Counted from the stretch's first letter, positions 8,261 through 17,821 are shown. The stretch is 64,000 nucleotides of DNA from an uncultured Rhizobiaceae group bacterium (GCA_937930845.1 CALHBJ010000003.1:62001-126000); one strand, 5' to 3'. The notes: generated by a model not told the origin, from the sequence alone. Numbers and translations: made by a program.

Positions 8261-8797
8261 TTAAGAAGACGTGGGCGCTTCGAAGGGCTGCAAATAGTCA
8301 AGCCAGCGCTTAACCCGTGCTTCGTTCACGCCAAAATCGTCTTCACCAATCTGGCTGGAGGAAAATATTGCCAATGTGCTTGTGGCGTCCGGGTTGGTGA
8401 AAAACTCGATGCGTGCGGTATCGGGAAAGCGAAAGAAACTGCTGCGCTGGATAAAACGGAGTTTGAGCGGGTAAAGATCACCGTCGACACGCTCGATGTG
8501 CTCTTCCTGCTCAATGGCCTGTAGCAGAAGGGTGCGCAGTTCCTTGGTTGAAAGAGCATAGGACGGGGCCGTTAAATCGACTTCCCCTGATTGGCACAGA
8601 CCCGACGGGCAAGCCAGATATTGGTTCGGGCTGGAACTTTTCTTCAGGGATTGAAAATTCACCGGCCCCATGTCGGCAGGCCCAACAATTGCCGGCCAGA
8701 CCCGATCATAACCGATCAGTTTTGCGGCCAGGATGAGAAGCGCACAAAATGCAGCGAGGCCAAAAATCGCGGTGAAAATTTTCTGAACTATGATCAT
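8261..8797 (-). CDS. DUF1499 domain protein
   Basis: A 178-residue protein with one N-terminal transmembrane segment (FTAIFGLAAFCALLILAAKLIG) and a DUF1499 domain starting near PNQYLACPSGLC. Later blocks are DLYPLKLRFIQRSSFFRFPD and DFGVNEARVKRWLDYLQ, the latter matching the usual family end. DUF1499 proteins occur widely in proteobacteria but have no established role. It is convergent with the histidine kinase gene, and the start has only a weak ribosome binding site. Confidence 0.85.
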   Translation of the reverse strand: MIIVQKIFTAIFGLAAFCALLILAAKLIGYDRVWPAIVGPADMGPVNFQSLKKSSSPNQYLACPSGLCQSGEVDLTAPSYALSTKELRTLLLQAIEQEEHIERVDGDLYPLKLRFIQRSSFFRFPDTARIEFFTNPDATSTLAIFSSSQIGEDDFGVNEARVKRWLDYLQPFEAPTSS

Positions 8798-8889
8798 CGC
8801 TGGCGTTTAGGGTGCAGCTTGTTCGGGGTCAAGCCGCCTGGCAGCCTCATGAACTCAATGCGGATGAACAATCTGCTTAGAACCCACAC

Positions 8890-9054
8890 CTAGGCTACGA
8901 GGGCGACCGACACGGCAACGCCTGCATAACCAACCATCAACGTGGCAATTGCAATGACGCCTGTTACCAGGGCAGCCATATTTTTGGCATGTAGGCGGTT
9001 CCCGGAAATCACGGTTCCGGTATCGGTCTGCGAACTTGTGTATAGGTCTTCCAT
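8890..9054 (-). CDS. 54-residue single-span membrane protein
   Basis: A short frame starting MEDLYTSSQTDTGTV and ending with a 30-residue hydrophobic segment (MAALVTGVIAIATLMVGYAG and onward) to the TAG stop. AAGGGG precedes the ATG by about eight bases, and a double CtrA-type box lies about 110 bases upstream. The layout (about 25 polar residues then one helix reaching the C-terminus) suggests a small inner-membrane protein with its N-terminus in the cytoplasm. No family is recognised. The ribosome binding site, hydrophobic pattern and upstream box argue that it is real. Confidence 0.6.
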   Translation of the reverse strand: MEDLYTSSQTDTGTVISGNRLHAKNMAALVTGVIAIATLMVGYAGVAVSVALVA

Positions 9055-9160
9055 CGTCGCGCCCCTTATTCCAGCATTGCCTGTTCGGCTATTTCTGCAT
9101 TGTCACAATGGCCGACAATCAAGGACAAAGCATGGAGCAATTAAGGCAGGAGCGTGAATT

Positions 9161-9180
9161 ATGGTTAACAAATGGTTAAC
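9161..9180 (-). promoter_or_regulatory. Double CtrA-type binding box
   Basis: Direct repeat of ATGGTTAAC at 9161-9169 and 9172-9180. On the minus strand this reads GTTAACCAT twice, giving exactly TTAA-N7-TTAA, the full CtrA consensus of alphaproteobacteria. It sits about 110 bases upstream of the 54-residue protein start and in its orientation. Confidence 0.6.
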
Positions 9181-9221
9181 ATGTGGTGACAATGTGACCG
9201 CCCTTTATGGCGTAACCATCC

Positions 9222-9848
9222 TCATGCATCGGCGGGCAACCAGTTGAGGGGGACATGGCCGGGCAGGTTTGATACCCGGCTCAGCCAGCCTGAAATGCCG
9301 GGCCTGCTGTCCAGATCAAAGCCACCCTGGCGCGCACCATGGGTGTAGGCATAAAGGCACAAATCGGCGAGCGAAACGTGTTGGCCTGCTAACCAGTTGT
9401 GGCCCTGCAATCTTGTTTCCATGACATCAAGTGCTGCGTGGCCTGCCTCTAGCAAAGCCGCCATGCGAGGAGGCGAGCGGTCCATTTCGCGCTGGGGGTA
9501 ATTATAGGTGGCCATGCGTACAGCCACGGAACCTTCGTGCATGTTCTGTTCAAAAAACATCCACTGATACATCAGCGCGCGGTCCAACCGTTCGTCAGGC
9601 ACCCACGGTGTGCCTTCGCCAAAATAATGCAGCAATGCGTTGGATTCGCTGAGTGTAGTTTCATCTTCAAATACGACCAGTGGCACCTTGCCGGTTGGGT
9701 TGAGCGCACGGAATTGGGATGTTTGAGTCAAGGTAGCCTCGCCTTCATATTCCACGGCGATGTGCTTGAAGGGAATGCCCAGATGGGCGAGCAGCAGACG
9801 AATTTTATAAGAGTTCCCAGAAGAGGGCATGGAATAAAGGGTGATCAT
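9222..9848 (-). CDS. Glutathione S-transferase family protein
   Basis: A 208-residue GST. Thioredoxin-like N-domain starts ITLYSMPSSGNSYKIRLLLAHL, with the Ser-Ser-Gly-Asn region at the usual active-site position; the cis-Pro loop is NPTGKVPLVVFED and the glutathione gamma-Glu contact LSESNALLHY. The helical C-domain ends with the N-capping motif HVSLADLCLYAYTH. It conjugates or reduces substrates with glutathione; the specific substrate is unknown. GGAGCGG precedes the ATG. It stands alone, divergent from the aminotransferase gene. Confidence 0.9.
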   Translation of the reverse strand: MITLYSMPSSGNSYKIRLLLAHLGIPFKHIAVEYEGEATLTQTSQFRALNPTGKVPLVVFEDETTLSESNALLHYFGEGTPWVPDERLDRALMYQWMFFEQNMHEGSVAVRMATYNYPQREMDRSPPRMAALLEAGHAALDVMETRLQGHNWLAGQHVSLADLCLYAYTHGARQGGFDLDSRPGISGWLSRVSNLPGHVPLNWLPADA

Positions 9849-10037
9849 GGCATCCGCTCCAATTAGGACAGGAATGCTGACATACCATCAATGGCCCGCA
9901 CGGCCAAATTGGCCAGGTTCCGTTCTGTTTGCGATCTCGCGCCCAAGGCAATTGAAAGCCATGGGCAAAGTTCCCTTCGGCCCAAAAACATGTGACTGTA
10001 GACAAGCGGATCGCGCCATTGCCGCTTGCGCTTTTAA

Positions 10038-11318
<1,281 letters not shown>

Positions 11319-11340
11319 ACCTTACGCCTTTTGGCCAGAT

Positions 11341-11369
11341 GGCAATCGCGGTGTAGCTCCGCGATTGCC
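11341..11369 (+). other. Perfect 11-bp hairpin between two genes
   Basis: GGCAATCGCGG (11341-11351) and CCGCGATTGCC (11359-11369) with a 7-base loop lie 22 bases after the aminotransferase stop and 23 before the next start. There is no T tract on either strand, so it is more likely an mRNA 3'-end stabiliser or attenuating structure than a classic terminator. Confidence 0.5.
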
Positions 11370-11392
11370 CGCGCCTAACATATGAGGGCTGC

Positions 11393-11707
11393 ATGATACG
11401 TCACATTGTTCTGCTGAATTTTCGTAAAGATGTGCCAGCCACCACGCGCGCCGGGTTAATGGAAGACCTTGCCGGGCTGCGTGATCTGGATGGTGTTGTG
11501 GATTTTCATGCCGGGTCAAACACCAGCGTGGAAACCGACCTTATCCGCGGCAACGAAGATGGCTTCTGGTTTGATTTCACAGACACGGCGGCGCGCGATG
11601 CCTATCTGGAACATCCACGCCATCAGGCGGTGGGTGCAAAACTTGTGGCCCACACCCAGGGTGGAATTGAGGGCGTGTCCGTATTTGATATGGAATTGCC
11701 GGACTAA
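11393..11707 (+). CDS. Dabb-family (stress-responsive A/B barrel) protein
   Basis: A 104-residue single dimeric alpha/beta barrel domain: MIRHIVLLNFRKDVP strand, the middle DGVVDFHAGSNTSVE and the conserved end block DAYLEHPRHQAVGAKLVAHTQGG. Such proteins form dimers with a small cavity; some bind or transform small aromatic or polyketide-like compounds, but most bacterial members are uncharacterised. GAGGG precedes the ATG. It may be cotranscribed with the aminotransferase upstream, though a hairpin separates them. Confidence 0.88.
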   Translation: MIRHIVLLNFRKDVPATTRAGLMEDLAGLRDLDGVVDFHAGSNTSVETDLIRGNEDGFWFDFTDTAARDAYLEHPRHQAVGAKLVAHTQGGIEGVSVFDMELPD

Positions 11708-11717
11708 TCGTCGCCAC

Positions 11718-14700
11718 CTAATTCGATTCCTGCAGCGTGATCTGTGAACCGCTGGTCGGCGGAATGATGAGGGCCAGCCATTGGATATCGCTGTCCGTAA
11801 TGCGGCCATTCTTCCACCCCTCAATACCTTTCAAGGTGAGCAGGTCAGATGAGAATTTATCGGCTCTGATTTTGTCCGCCAATTCTTTTGCGCCTGTTGC
11901 TGGCAAGCCAGCCGCTTTGCCCTTGCGCGGGTTCATCACCTTATTGACCAGTTCGGGATATTTGTTCAGCGTGTACCAGGTTTTGGGGCGTTCGATCATC
12001 AGGATGATCCAGCGCACAAGCACCTGCCAGCGTTCGGTGCCGGGGTCGATATTCTCGTTTTGTCGCGCGACTTCCTGATACAAGGAAACCGTGTTGACGA
12101 TGCGTTTTATCTGGCGGGGATTGGGCGGCAATAATGGGGCGATGGCGACCAGCCTGCGTTGTGTGGCTTCAATCGCGTCCGTGCGCGTACTGGCAAAAAC
12201 GGTGGCTTGCGCGCTGAGCTCCCGTTCCGCCTGAGCCTTTTCTTCAACCGAAGCATCAGAACCGGCAATGGTATCGCGCGTTTCTTCGACCACCTGTTCC
12301 ACCTCTTGGGAAGTTTTTACAGACGCAAATATGTCAGGGGTGATGGGCCGCAATACGCTTGGTTGGAATTTGTCCGCTATGGTTGTCTGTTCTTCGGCAT
12401 CGAGAATTTTGCGGATATAGGTATTGCGGATGTCGGGTGAAATGTCGGGCAGAACGAATGAAAGCTGGATCGCTTTTTCCACAAATCTTGCGCCAAATTC
12501 ATGCTCCGGTCCCACGTCAATATCTTTCATCTTTTCATGGACCTGGGAAAAGGCCTGCTCAATCCAGTCGCGGTCTCCCAGCAGGACAAAGACGATCCGG
12601 CGGCTTTGCAAAATCGTTTGCATGCCGCGCACAAGGTCGACCACGAATTCCGGTTTGCACCGGTCTAGATCATCAACCACCACGAGTACCGGGCGGCGGA
12701 ATTTTTCCAGGAAACTGGAGAAGTGTTTTCTAAACCGGTCCATCGGGTCATTGGAACCATAGGAATAGTTTTTTGCTGCATCCGGGGTGCCGGGAACCAG
12801 CGAGCGGAAGAAGCTTGAGAAGATCGTGCGCAGCAGCGAACCGCCGCCCAATACGACCGCAAGAATGCTGATCAGGTATTGTGAGAAGCTTGGTGATGAA
12901 GCGACAGGCGGCGAAGGTGGCTTGGCTGCTTCTTCAACCGGCTTGGGCTTGTCTGCCGCCTCGACCGGGCTGTTTTCAGGCGCAGTGGTGGGTTTGGCTG
13001 GCACTTTTGTAGCTGGCTTGAGTGGCTGTTTAGTTTCTGTGGCCGCCACAGGTTTACTTATGGCCGTGATCTTTCCCTTTGGGTCAACGATGGTCCAGCC
13101 GGATGCATAAAGACTGTAGGCGAGCGTAATGACGGTCAGTGTTGTGATGGCGCTGATGACGAACTGGGGTGTGAAAAGCCGCCATTTGAATTCGCCTATA
13201 TTCAAACACAGCCAACGCCCCATGCGGCGGGCCGGATTGTAGTAATCCGATTGTGCATTGGGTTTTGGGGGCGTGATACCGCCTGATGTGGGTTCGCAGG
13301 AATTGGCCTCCGCCCGCACCGACCACATGAGTTGTTTTCGGATTGTGTCGTAGAATGTCCACCATGGGGGCTGCACGTTTTGATGTTGCCAGGCGTTGAA
13401 TTGCACAATGTGCCAGGGCCGGTGATAGGCCTCGGGCCACACATCGGTATTTTTCAGGGGTAGTTTTCCATACCAGTCCGGCAAGGGGCCTTTGGTGGAA
13501 TAGGGGTTGAGAATGCGGGTCAGGTAGTTGGTAAAACTGGTTTTCCCGCCGCCCCAGGGGGCATCAATGTGTACCACAAAACCGCAATCGGGACTTTCAG
13601 GCCGGTCAAACCAGCCTTGCCAAATTCGTTTCTTGGGCTGTGGCGGGTTTTGCGTATCCCAGACCTGATTGAGCCGGGTGGCGAGCACAAAGGCGGTGAT
13701 GGAGCGATTGAGAAAATCCTCATTATCGGCGGCGGCGTCAGAAATGGTGTGGGCCGGATCGTCGTAGATTGGGGTATCTTCTGGCGGAACGCCTTCGGGT
13801 TCCGGTCTGGGCGTTTCCCCGTCCACAGTGCCTGTTGATGATTCGACAAGCTGGCTCGTCTTCATGGCTTCGTCATGGGCCTGTTGCCGGGCCAGGTCGA
13901 TTTCTTTTTGGTGCTGATCGATGCCTGATGTGGTCCAGGGTTCCAGATCGGGCATTGCACCGGAAAGGATAAGCGGACCGACCTTTTCCTCATGGGCCTT
14001 GATCAGTTTGTAGACATGCTGTCCGCCCTTGTCCCAGTCTTTGGGATCCAGCATGGCGCGGTAGATTTCCAGCTTGTCGTTGGTTGGGCGGCCCACAAAG
14101 CGCGCTTCATACCAATCCACCCATAATGATTGGAAGGCACCCTTGCGGCCCATCATTTTGACGAGATGATCCCAATTCTCCCGTGCCCAGGCCGGTTCTC
14201 CCCCCGGCCAGAGCCGCCGGGTGACAAGCCATTTGGCCCGGTCTGCCGGTTCCAGTAGGCCATAGGCCTCCCATTGATCAACGTCCTGATTGATGGACTG
14301 CCAGATATCAGTATCGGCCACATGGAGGGTACGGATGGCATCGGTAGCTGCAAGGGCGGCAAAGGCGGCGGCACGGCCGGCATTAGCGGCGGTAGGGACG
14401 GCGGCGGCGGAGGCTGCGGCACGGGCAGCATTTGCGGCGCCACCGGAGGCGGTACGGGCGGCATCGGCGGCACTGGTTATATTATGGTCCGGATAAGCGC
14501 ATGCGGCCCGTGATATGGAAGTTGCTCGAAAACTTGCCAGTGTCAAATCAACAAGAATGTCCGTTGATTTCTTTGTTTTCGTATTTTGAGCTGCCAGTAG
14601 GGGCAGTACGCGCAAGGCAATGCGTGCTGTCAGAGCTTGCAATAGTTCTGCGCGCGGTTTGGTTTCCTCAATCCATTTTAGGAAACCATCTATATCCGAA

Positions 14701-14756
14701 AATCGCAAACCAGCGGATGTCTGTGCGTCCCCGTCTGTCTGTGAAGTCCCCGCCAT
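11718..14756 (-). CDS. KAP-family P-loop NTPase with membrane segments
   Basis: A 1012-residue protein. The N-terminal about 380 residues are family-unassigned and include a strongly Ala-rich stretch (about 95-145). The KAP NTPase domain has Walker A WGGGKTSF (about residues 401-408), HIVQFNAWQHQN (about 450), then two hydrophobic spans (about 530-552 and 627-648) inserted inside the NTPase with a Lys/Pro/Ala-rich linker between, and Walker B RPVLVVVDDLDRCKPEFV (about 688-705). This internal membrane insertion is a hallmark of KAP proteins, which cluster membrane signalling complexes in animals and include the phage-exclusion protein PifA. ATG at 14756 follows GAGGGGA. The gene is isolated; its role here is unknown. 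Confidence 0.88.
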   Translation of the reverse strand: MAGTSQTDGDAQTSAGLRFSDIDGFLKWIEETKPRAELLQALTARIALRVLPLLAAQNTKTKKSTDILVDLTLASFRATSISRAACAYPDHNITSAADAARTASGGAANAARAAASAAAVPTAANAGRAAAFAALAATDAIRTLHVADTDIWQSINQDVDQWEAYGLLEPADRAKWLVTRRLWPGGEPAWARENWDHLVKMMGRKGAFQSLWVDWYEARFVGRPTNDKLEIYRAMLDPKDWDKGGQHVYKLIKAHEEKVGPLILSGAMPDLEPWTTSGIDQHQKEIDLARQQAHDEAMKTSQLVESSTGTVDGETPRPEPEGVPPEDTPIYDDPAHTISDAAADNEDFLNRSITAFVLATRLNQVWDTQNPPQPKKRIWQGWFDRPESPDCGFVVHIDAPWGGGKTSFTNYLTRILNPYSTKGPLPDWYGKLPLKNTDVWPEAYHRPWHIVQFNAWQHQNVQPPWWTFYDTIRKQLMWSVRAEANSCEPTSGGITPPKPNAQSDYYNPARRMGRWLCLNIGEFKWRLFTPQFVISAITTLTVITLAYSLYASGWTIVDPKGKITAISKPVAATETKQPLKPATKVPAKPTTAPENSPVEAADKPKPVEEAAKPPSPPVASSPSFSQYLISILAVVLGGGSLLRTIFSSFFRSLVPGTPDAAKNYSYGSNDPMDRFRKHFSSFLEKFRRPVLVVVDDLDRCKPEFVVDLVRGMQTILQSRRIVFVLLGDRDWIEQAFSQVHEKMKDIDVGPEHEFGARFVEKAIQLSFVLPDISPDIRNTYIRKILDAEEQTTIADKFQPSVLRPITPDIFASVKTSQEVEQVVEETRDTIAGSDASVEEKAQAERELSAQATVFASTRTDAIEATQRRLVAIAPLLPPNPRQIKRIVNTVSLYQEVARQNENIDPGTERWQVLVRWIILMIERPKTWYTLNKYPELVNKVMNPRKGKAAGLPATGAKELADKIRADKFSSDLLTLKGIEGWKNGRITDSDIQWLALIIPPTSGSQITLQESN

Positions 14757-14827
14757 GTGTCCCCTCAAACGTCTGGCCCCTGAGATTTAAGCATGGACCA
14801 GATTTCAGGTGTCTCGCAAGAGTGGGG

Positions 14828-16084
14828 TTATTTCAGTTCTGCCTGACATTGCTCCAGCCACTGGCTCACGGCGGGATCGTGGGACAGGGCGATTGCTTTT
14901 GCATAGGCTGCCTTTGCGTCTTCCATCTCACCGGCCTGTGCCAGCAGATGGGCACGGGTGGCCCAGTATGGTTGCAGGGATGCGACTTCCGACTGTTCAA
15001 TTCCGTCCAGCCTTTTCAGTCCGACTCTCGCACCCTCTTCACCGCCCACGGCCTCCGCGATGGCCGCCGCACGGGCTACAGCCGCGCCCAGTGTGGGGGC
15101 GAGCTTCAACAGGCCTTCATAGAGTTGGGCTATGGCCTGCCAGTTGATCTGCCCCGTTTTGCGGCGGTCGCAATGGACGGACTGGATTGCCGCTTCCAGC
15201 TGAAACCGGCCCACATGCCCTTTGGATTGGGCGCGCTGGAGAAGCTTATCGCAATGGGCCATGCGCCGGTGGTCCCACATGTCCGTATCCTGCTGCGCCA
15301 ATGGTATATAAGTCTTGATGGACGAATGACGCGCGGCGCGGTAACCGATCAGCGCGGCAAGACCCAGAACTTCAGGATCATCGGGCAGCAATTGGGTGAG
15401 CAAATCTGCCAGATACAGGGCTTCCGTGTGCTCGTCCTGCTGGCCGGAAGGTTTGGCGCGGATGTCCGTTGGCAGGGTCAGCGCGCAGGCCCCGTAAATC
15501 GCTTCCAATACGGAATCGAGCCGTTCCGGCATAGATGTGCGGGCGGGCAGGGTGAAGGGAATTCTGGCATCGCGGATTTTGCGTTTGGCACGCACCAGCC
15601 GCTGGGCCATGGTTTTGGCGGGTATGAGAAACGCCCGTCCAATTTGCAGTGCGTCATAGCCCAAAACGGTTTGTAACATCAGCGGTGTACGAATGGTGGG
15701 GTCAATTGCCGGGTGGGCGCAAACAAACAGCAATTGCAGGCGTTCATCTGGAATATCATCGGGATCAAGGGTGTGCAGGCTTTGTATCATCGTGTCTGCT
15801 TCGCTTGCCTCTTCCAGGGATGTGCTGGTGCGGTGGGCCGCGCTTTTAAACCCATCGCGCAATACGTTTCGCGCTGTTGTGAGTAACCACGCTTCGGGGT
15901 TGTCTGGAATGGTATCTGTGCTCCAGCGCTCAATGGCCCGGGTGAATGCATCGGCGAGGGCGTCTTCGGCGCGGGCAATATCGCCCGATGATTTGGCCAG
16001 CACGGCCAACAGCTTGCCATAAGAAGCCCGCGCCACCTGATCGGCGCGGGTTCTCACATTTTCGGGTTGGCTGATCGAAATCAT
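14828..16084 (-). CDS. ECF sigma factor, ECF42 type with TPR-like C-terminal extension
   Basis: A 418-residue sigma-70-family factor. Region 2 (about residues 15-80) includes DIARAEDALADAFTRAIERW and PEAWLLTTARNVLRDGFK; region 4 (about 130-185) includes TPLMLQTVLGYDALQIGRAFLIPAKTMAQRLVRAKRKI. The remaining about 230 residues form the helical extension that defines ECF42. Unlike most ECF factors this group has no anti-sigma partner; it is encoded beside DGPF-domain proteins and its extension is thought to take part in control. ATG at 16084 lies ten bases after the DGPF gene, making these clearly one operon. Confidence 0.9.
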   Translation of the reverse strand: MISISQPENVRTRADQVARASYGKLLAVLAKSSGDIARAEDALADAFTRAIERWSTDTIPDNPEAWLLTTARNVLRDGFKSAAHRTSTSLEEASEADTMIQSLHTLDPDDIPDERLQLLFVCAHPAIDPTIRTPLMLQTVLGYDALQIGRAFLIPAKTMAQRLVRAKRKIRDARIPFTLPARTSMPERLDSVLEAIYGACALTLPTDIRAKPSGQQDEHTEALYLADLLTQLLPDDPEVLGLAALIGYRAARHSSIKTYIPLAQQDTDMWDHRRMAHCDKLLQRAQSKGHVGRFQLEAAIQSVHCDRRKTGQINWQAIAQLYEGLLKLAPTLGAAVARAAAIAEAVGGEEGARVGLKRLDGIEQSEVASLQPYWATRAHLLAQAGEMEDAKAAYAKAIALSHDPAVSQWLEQCQAELK

Positions 16085-16094
16085 CGACCTGGGG

Positions 16095-16466
16095 TCAGTT
16101 GTGATTGTCCATCTGGCCCGGCGGCATGGCAGAGGGGCGCACTTCGACGGTTCCAAAATGCACGATCGGGCATTTCTTGGCCCATTCCAGCGCCGCATCA
16201 AGGTCTGGCACATCGACGACGAAATAGCCGCCCAACTGGTCCCTTGTGTCTGCGAAGGGGCCATCCTGAATGCGCAACTCGCCATCCGCCATGGAAACTG
16301 CCGTGGCCGTGGTGCTGGGTTGCAACCAGTCTGTGTCGACAAAAACTCCGGCCTGTTTCAAAGCGCCAATATAAGCGCCGAAAACGGCCAATTGCTCTGG
16401 TGTCGCTTCTCGCGGCTCATCATCTGGAGCGCTGCTGGGGCTGTAGGTCAAGAATGTGTATCTCAT
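16095..16466 (-). CDS. YCII-related DGPF-domain protein
   Basis: A 123-residue protein starting MRYTFLTYS. The signature IQDGPFADTRDQLGGYFVVDVPDLDAALEWAKKCP (about 66-100) identifies the DGPF branch of the YCII family, followed by the usual end block GTVEVRPS. These proteins have a ferredoxin-like fold and are almost always encoded next to ECF42 sigma factors, where they are taken to be regulatory partners or effectors. AGGAGAAG precedes ATG 16466; an upstream ATG six codons earlier overlaps that site and was rejected. Confidence 0.92.
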   Translation of the reverse strand: MRYTFLTYSPSSAPDDEPREATPEQLAVFGAYIGALKQAGVFVDTDWLQPSTTATAVSMADGELRIQDGPFADTRDQLGGYFVVDVPDLDAALEWAKKCPIVHFGTVEVRPSAMPPGQMDNHN

Positions 16467-16492
16467 TGGTCTTCTCCTCTTCATATTGCCGC

Positions 16493-17017
16493 TTAGGCGG
16501 ATTTGGACACAGCGTTTGCCAGATTCGCAAGGCCGCGCTCATAGGTTTTTCCCAGCATGCCGTCCATGAACAGGCCAAACACGCGCCCGATGGGGTTCAT
16601 GCCGAACTCCATGTCCACCTGCCAGGTGACCTGGGTGGCATCGCCCTTGGGGTCAAACCGAAACGTCTGAACCGGCTGGCCCATGCGCCCCAGATCAATC
16701 TGCATGGTGACCGTGCGTTCCGGCTCCACGGCGGTGACAAATTGCGTGCCCTTGCCTTCCTTACCGTCAAAGGCAAAGCCGGAACCAATGCCAGATTTCG
16801 GGCCTGAAAGGGTGATTTTCAAATCCGGGTCGGTGTCCTTGTAAGGGTTGAATGTCTGGAACCCTTCGTTGGAGGCGACCAGCTCAAACAATTGGGCCGG
16901 TGTGGCATCGATGGTTGCGGAACGTTCCACCCGCACCGAGGAAGGCAGGGCGAAGGGGATGAAACTCAGGGCGACAATGGCGACAGTGCCGCCAATCATG
17001 ATGGTCTTCAGTTCCAT
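16493..17017 (-). CDS. SRPBCC-family protein with N-terminal anchor
   Basis: A 174-residue protein: an N-terminal hydrophobic segment (IMIGGTVAIVALSFIPFAL) serves as signal anchor, then a START/Bet v1-like SRPBCC domain (VERSATIDATPAQLFELVASNEGFQTFNPY at its start, DVGLG-type helix GMLGKTYERGLANLANAV at its end). SRPBCC domains enclose a hydrophobic pocket for lipids or aromatic compounds. It is the first gene of the ECF42 operon, 26 bases before the DGPF gene. AGGAGAG precedes the ATG. Ligand unknown. Confidence 0.88.
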   Translation of the reverse strand: MELKTIMIGGTVAIVALSFIPFALPSSVRVERSATIDATPAQLFELVASNEGFQTFNPYKDTDPDLKITLSGPKSGIGSGFAFDGKEGKGTQFVTAVEPERTVTMQIDLGRMGQPVQTFRFDPKGDATQVTWQVDMEFGMNPIGRVFGLFMDGMLGKTYERGLANLANAVSKSA

Positions 17018-17655
17018 GGTTTAACTCTCCTAATCTGGTTTACCGTTGCTGGAACGAATGCGATTTGAGCCAGTTCATTTTGCAAGTGAGCCGGGCCGAA
17101 CTGCATCCCAAAAGGGCTCAAACGGGTTCAAATGAGGTGTTCAGTTGAACCGCGCTTTATGCGCTTTCACAGCTATGACGATTGGGGGAGACGCAAATCG
17201 ACAGAACGCAAAAATTTTTTGCGATTTTATTTTCTATAGAGATTTGCGGAGGGATAGGTGGGAGCCGAAGCTGAGGGAACTTCGACTCCCAGGGGCGGCT
17301 GCCTGCGACAGAAGCACACCCCTTGCCTCATCACGCACGCCCCGGCGCAATCAGGCAAACTTTATTCCATTGGGACAAGGCACATCACCACTTGGGGGCC
17401 ATGCCTTGCCAGTTAATAACTGAACTGGACCGATTAATACACAACATGATCAAAAAAAGTGTTTGTTTTGGCACACATCAATATGCGGGTGCTGCGTATG
17501 TCCGGTCACTGTGCCCCTAATATTCGATTTCACGATACCGCTGGCGGTCGCGAAACGGAAGCCCATTGCCGAATTTTTATTACGCAAACGTAAATGTAGT
17601 TTACGGTTTTGCACCGAATTTTGTTTCCGTAATGTAAGGTTTTGGGATTGTTTGG
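17018..17655. other. Intergenic stretch with local inverted repeats, no gene accepted
   Basis: No convincing coding frame. The palindrome GTTCAGTTGAAC (17139-17150) lies within a wider imperfect dyad GGTTCA...TGAACC (17125-17151), upstream of the SRPBCC operon and a possible operator. An imperfect hairpin (GGGAGCCGAAG... / CTTCGACTCCC, about 17259-17290) follows a TATAGA box at 17235 and an abrupt rise in GC, which might mark a small transcript on the plus strand; no matching -35 box or terminator is clear. Confidence 0.35.
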
Positions 17656-17658
17656 CGC

Positions 17659-17689
17659 AAAAAAAAGGCCGGACCACGAAGGTCCGGCC
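17659..17689 (-). terminator. Intrinsic terminator of the small RNA
   Basis: Perfect 9-bp stem GGCCGGACC / GGTCCGGCC (17667-17675 and 17681-17689) with a 5-base loop, followed on the minus strand by eight T residues (17659-17666). Confidence 0.92.
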
Positions 17690-17777
17690 ATATAATTTAG
17701 CATCTGGTTCGGGAGGAAAACCTTATGATGCCTGGATAGACGGGTTCTTGGGAGGAGGATAATCACCGCGTCTGTCC
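17659..17777 (-). ncRNA. Alpha-r14 (suhB / NfeR1-type) trans-acting small RNA
   Basis: A predicted RNA of about 119 nt starting GGGACAGACGCGG. Three hairpins can be drawn. Hairpin 1 pairs AGACG with CGTCT and exposes CCTCCTCCC (complement at 17750-17758). Hairpin 2 pairs GCATC/GATGC and GGTT/AACC and exposes CCTCCC (complement at 17711-17716). Hairpin 3 is a 9-bp GC-rich terminator followed by eight T. Unpaired anti-Shine-Dalgarno CCUCC motifs in hairpin loops define the alphaproteobacterial alpha-r14 family, known in Sinorhizobium as NfeR1, which represses many transporter mRNAs by masking ribosome binding sites. It lies about 105 bases downstream of lsrB. Family assignment is from motif and architecture, not from alignment. 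Confidence 0.8.
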
Positions 17778-17782
17778 CCACG

Positions 17783-17812
17783 CATATGGGCGTTTGATTG
17801 CGTCTGCACAAG
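17783..17812 (-). promoter_or_regulatory. Probable promoter of the small RNA
   Basis: Minus-strand boxes CTTGTG (17807-17812) and CATATG (17783-17788) separated by 18 bases, resembling the alphaproteobacterial housekeeping pattern CTTGAC / TATA-rich. They place transcription start about six to seven bases downstream, at the GGGACAG that begins the predicted small RNA. Confidence 0.5.
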
Positions 17813-17821
17813 GGGATGAAA

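Noticed and set aside
14432-15676. 414-codon plus-strand frame opposite the KAP and ECF42 genes
   Set aside because: It spans two real genes on the other strand and has no family features; GC-rich antisense frames are often long.
17145-17423. 92-codon frame in the gap before lsrB
   Set aside because: No ribosome binding site, odd composition, and it runs through a predicted hairpin.
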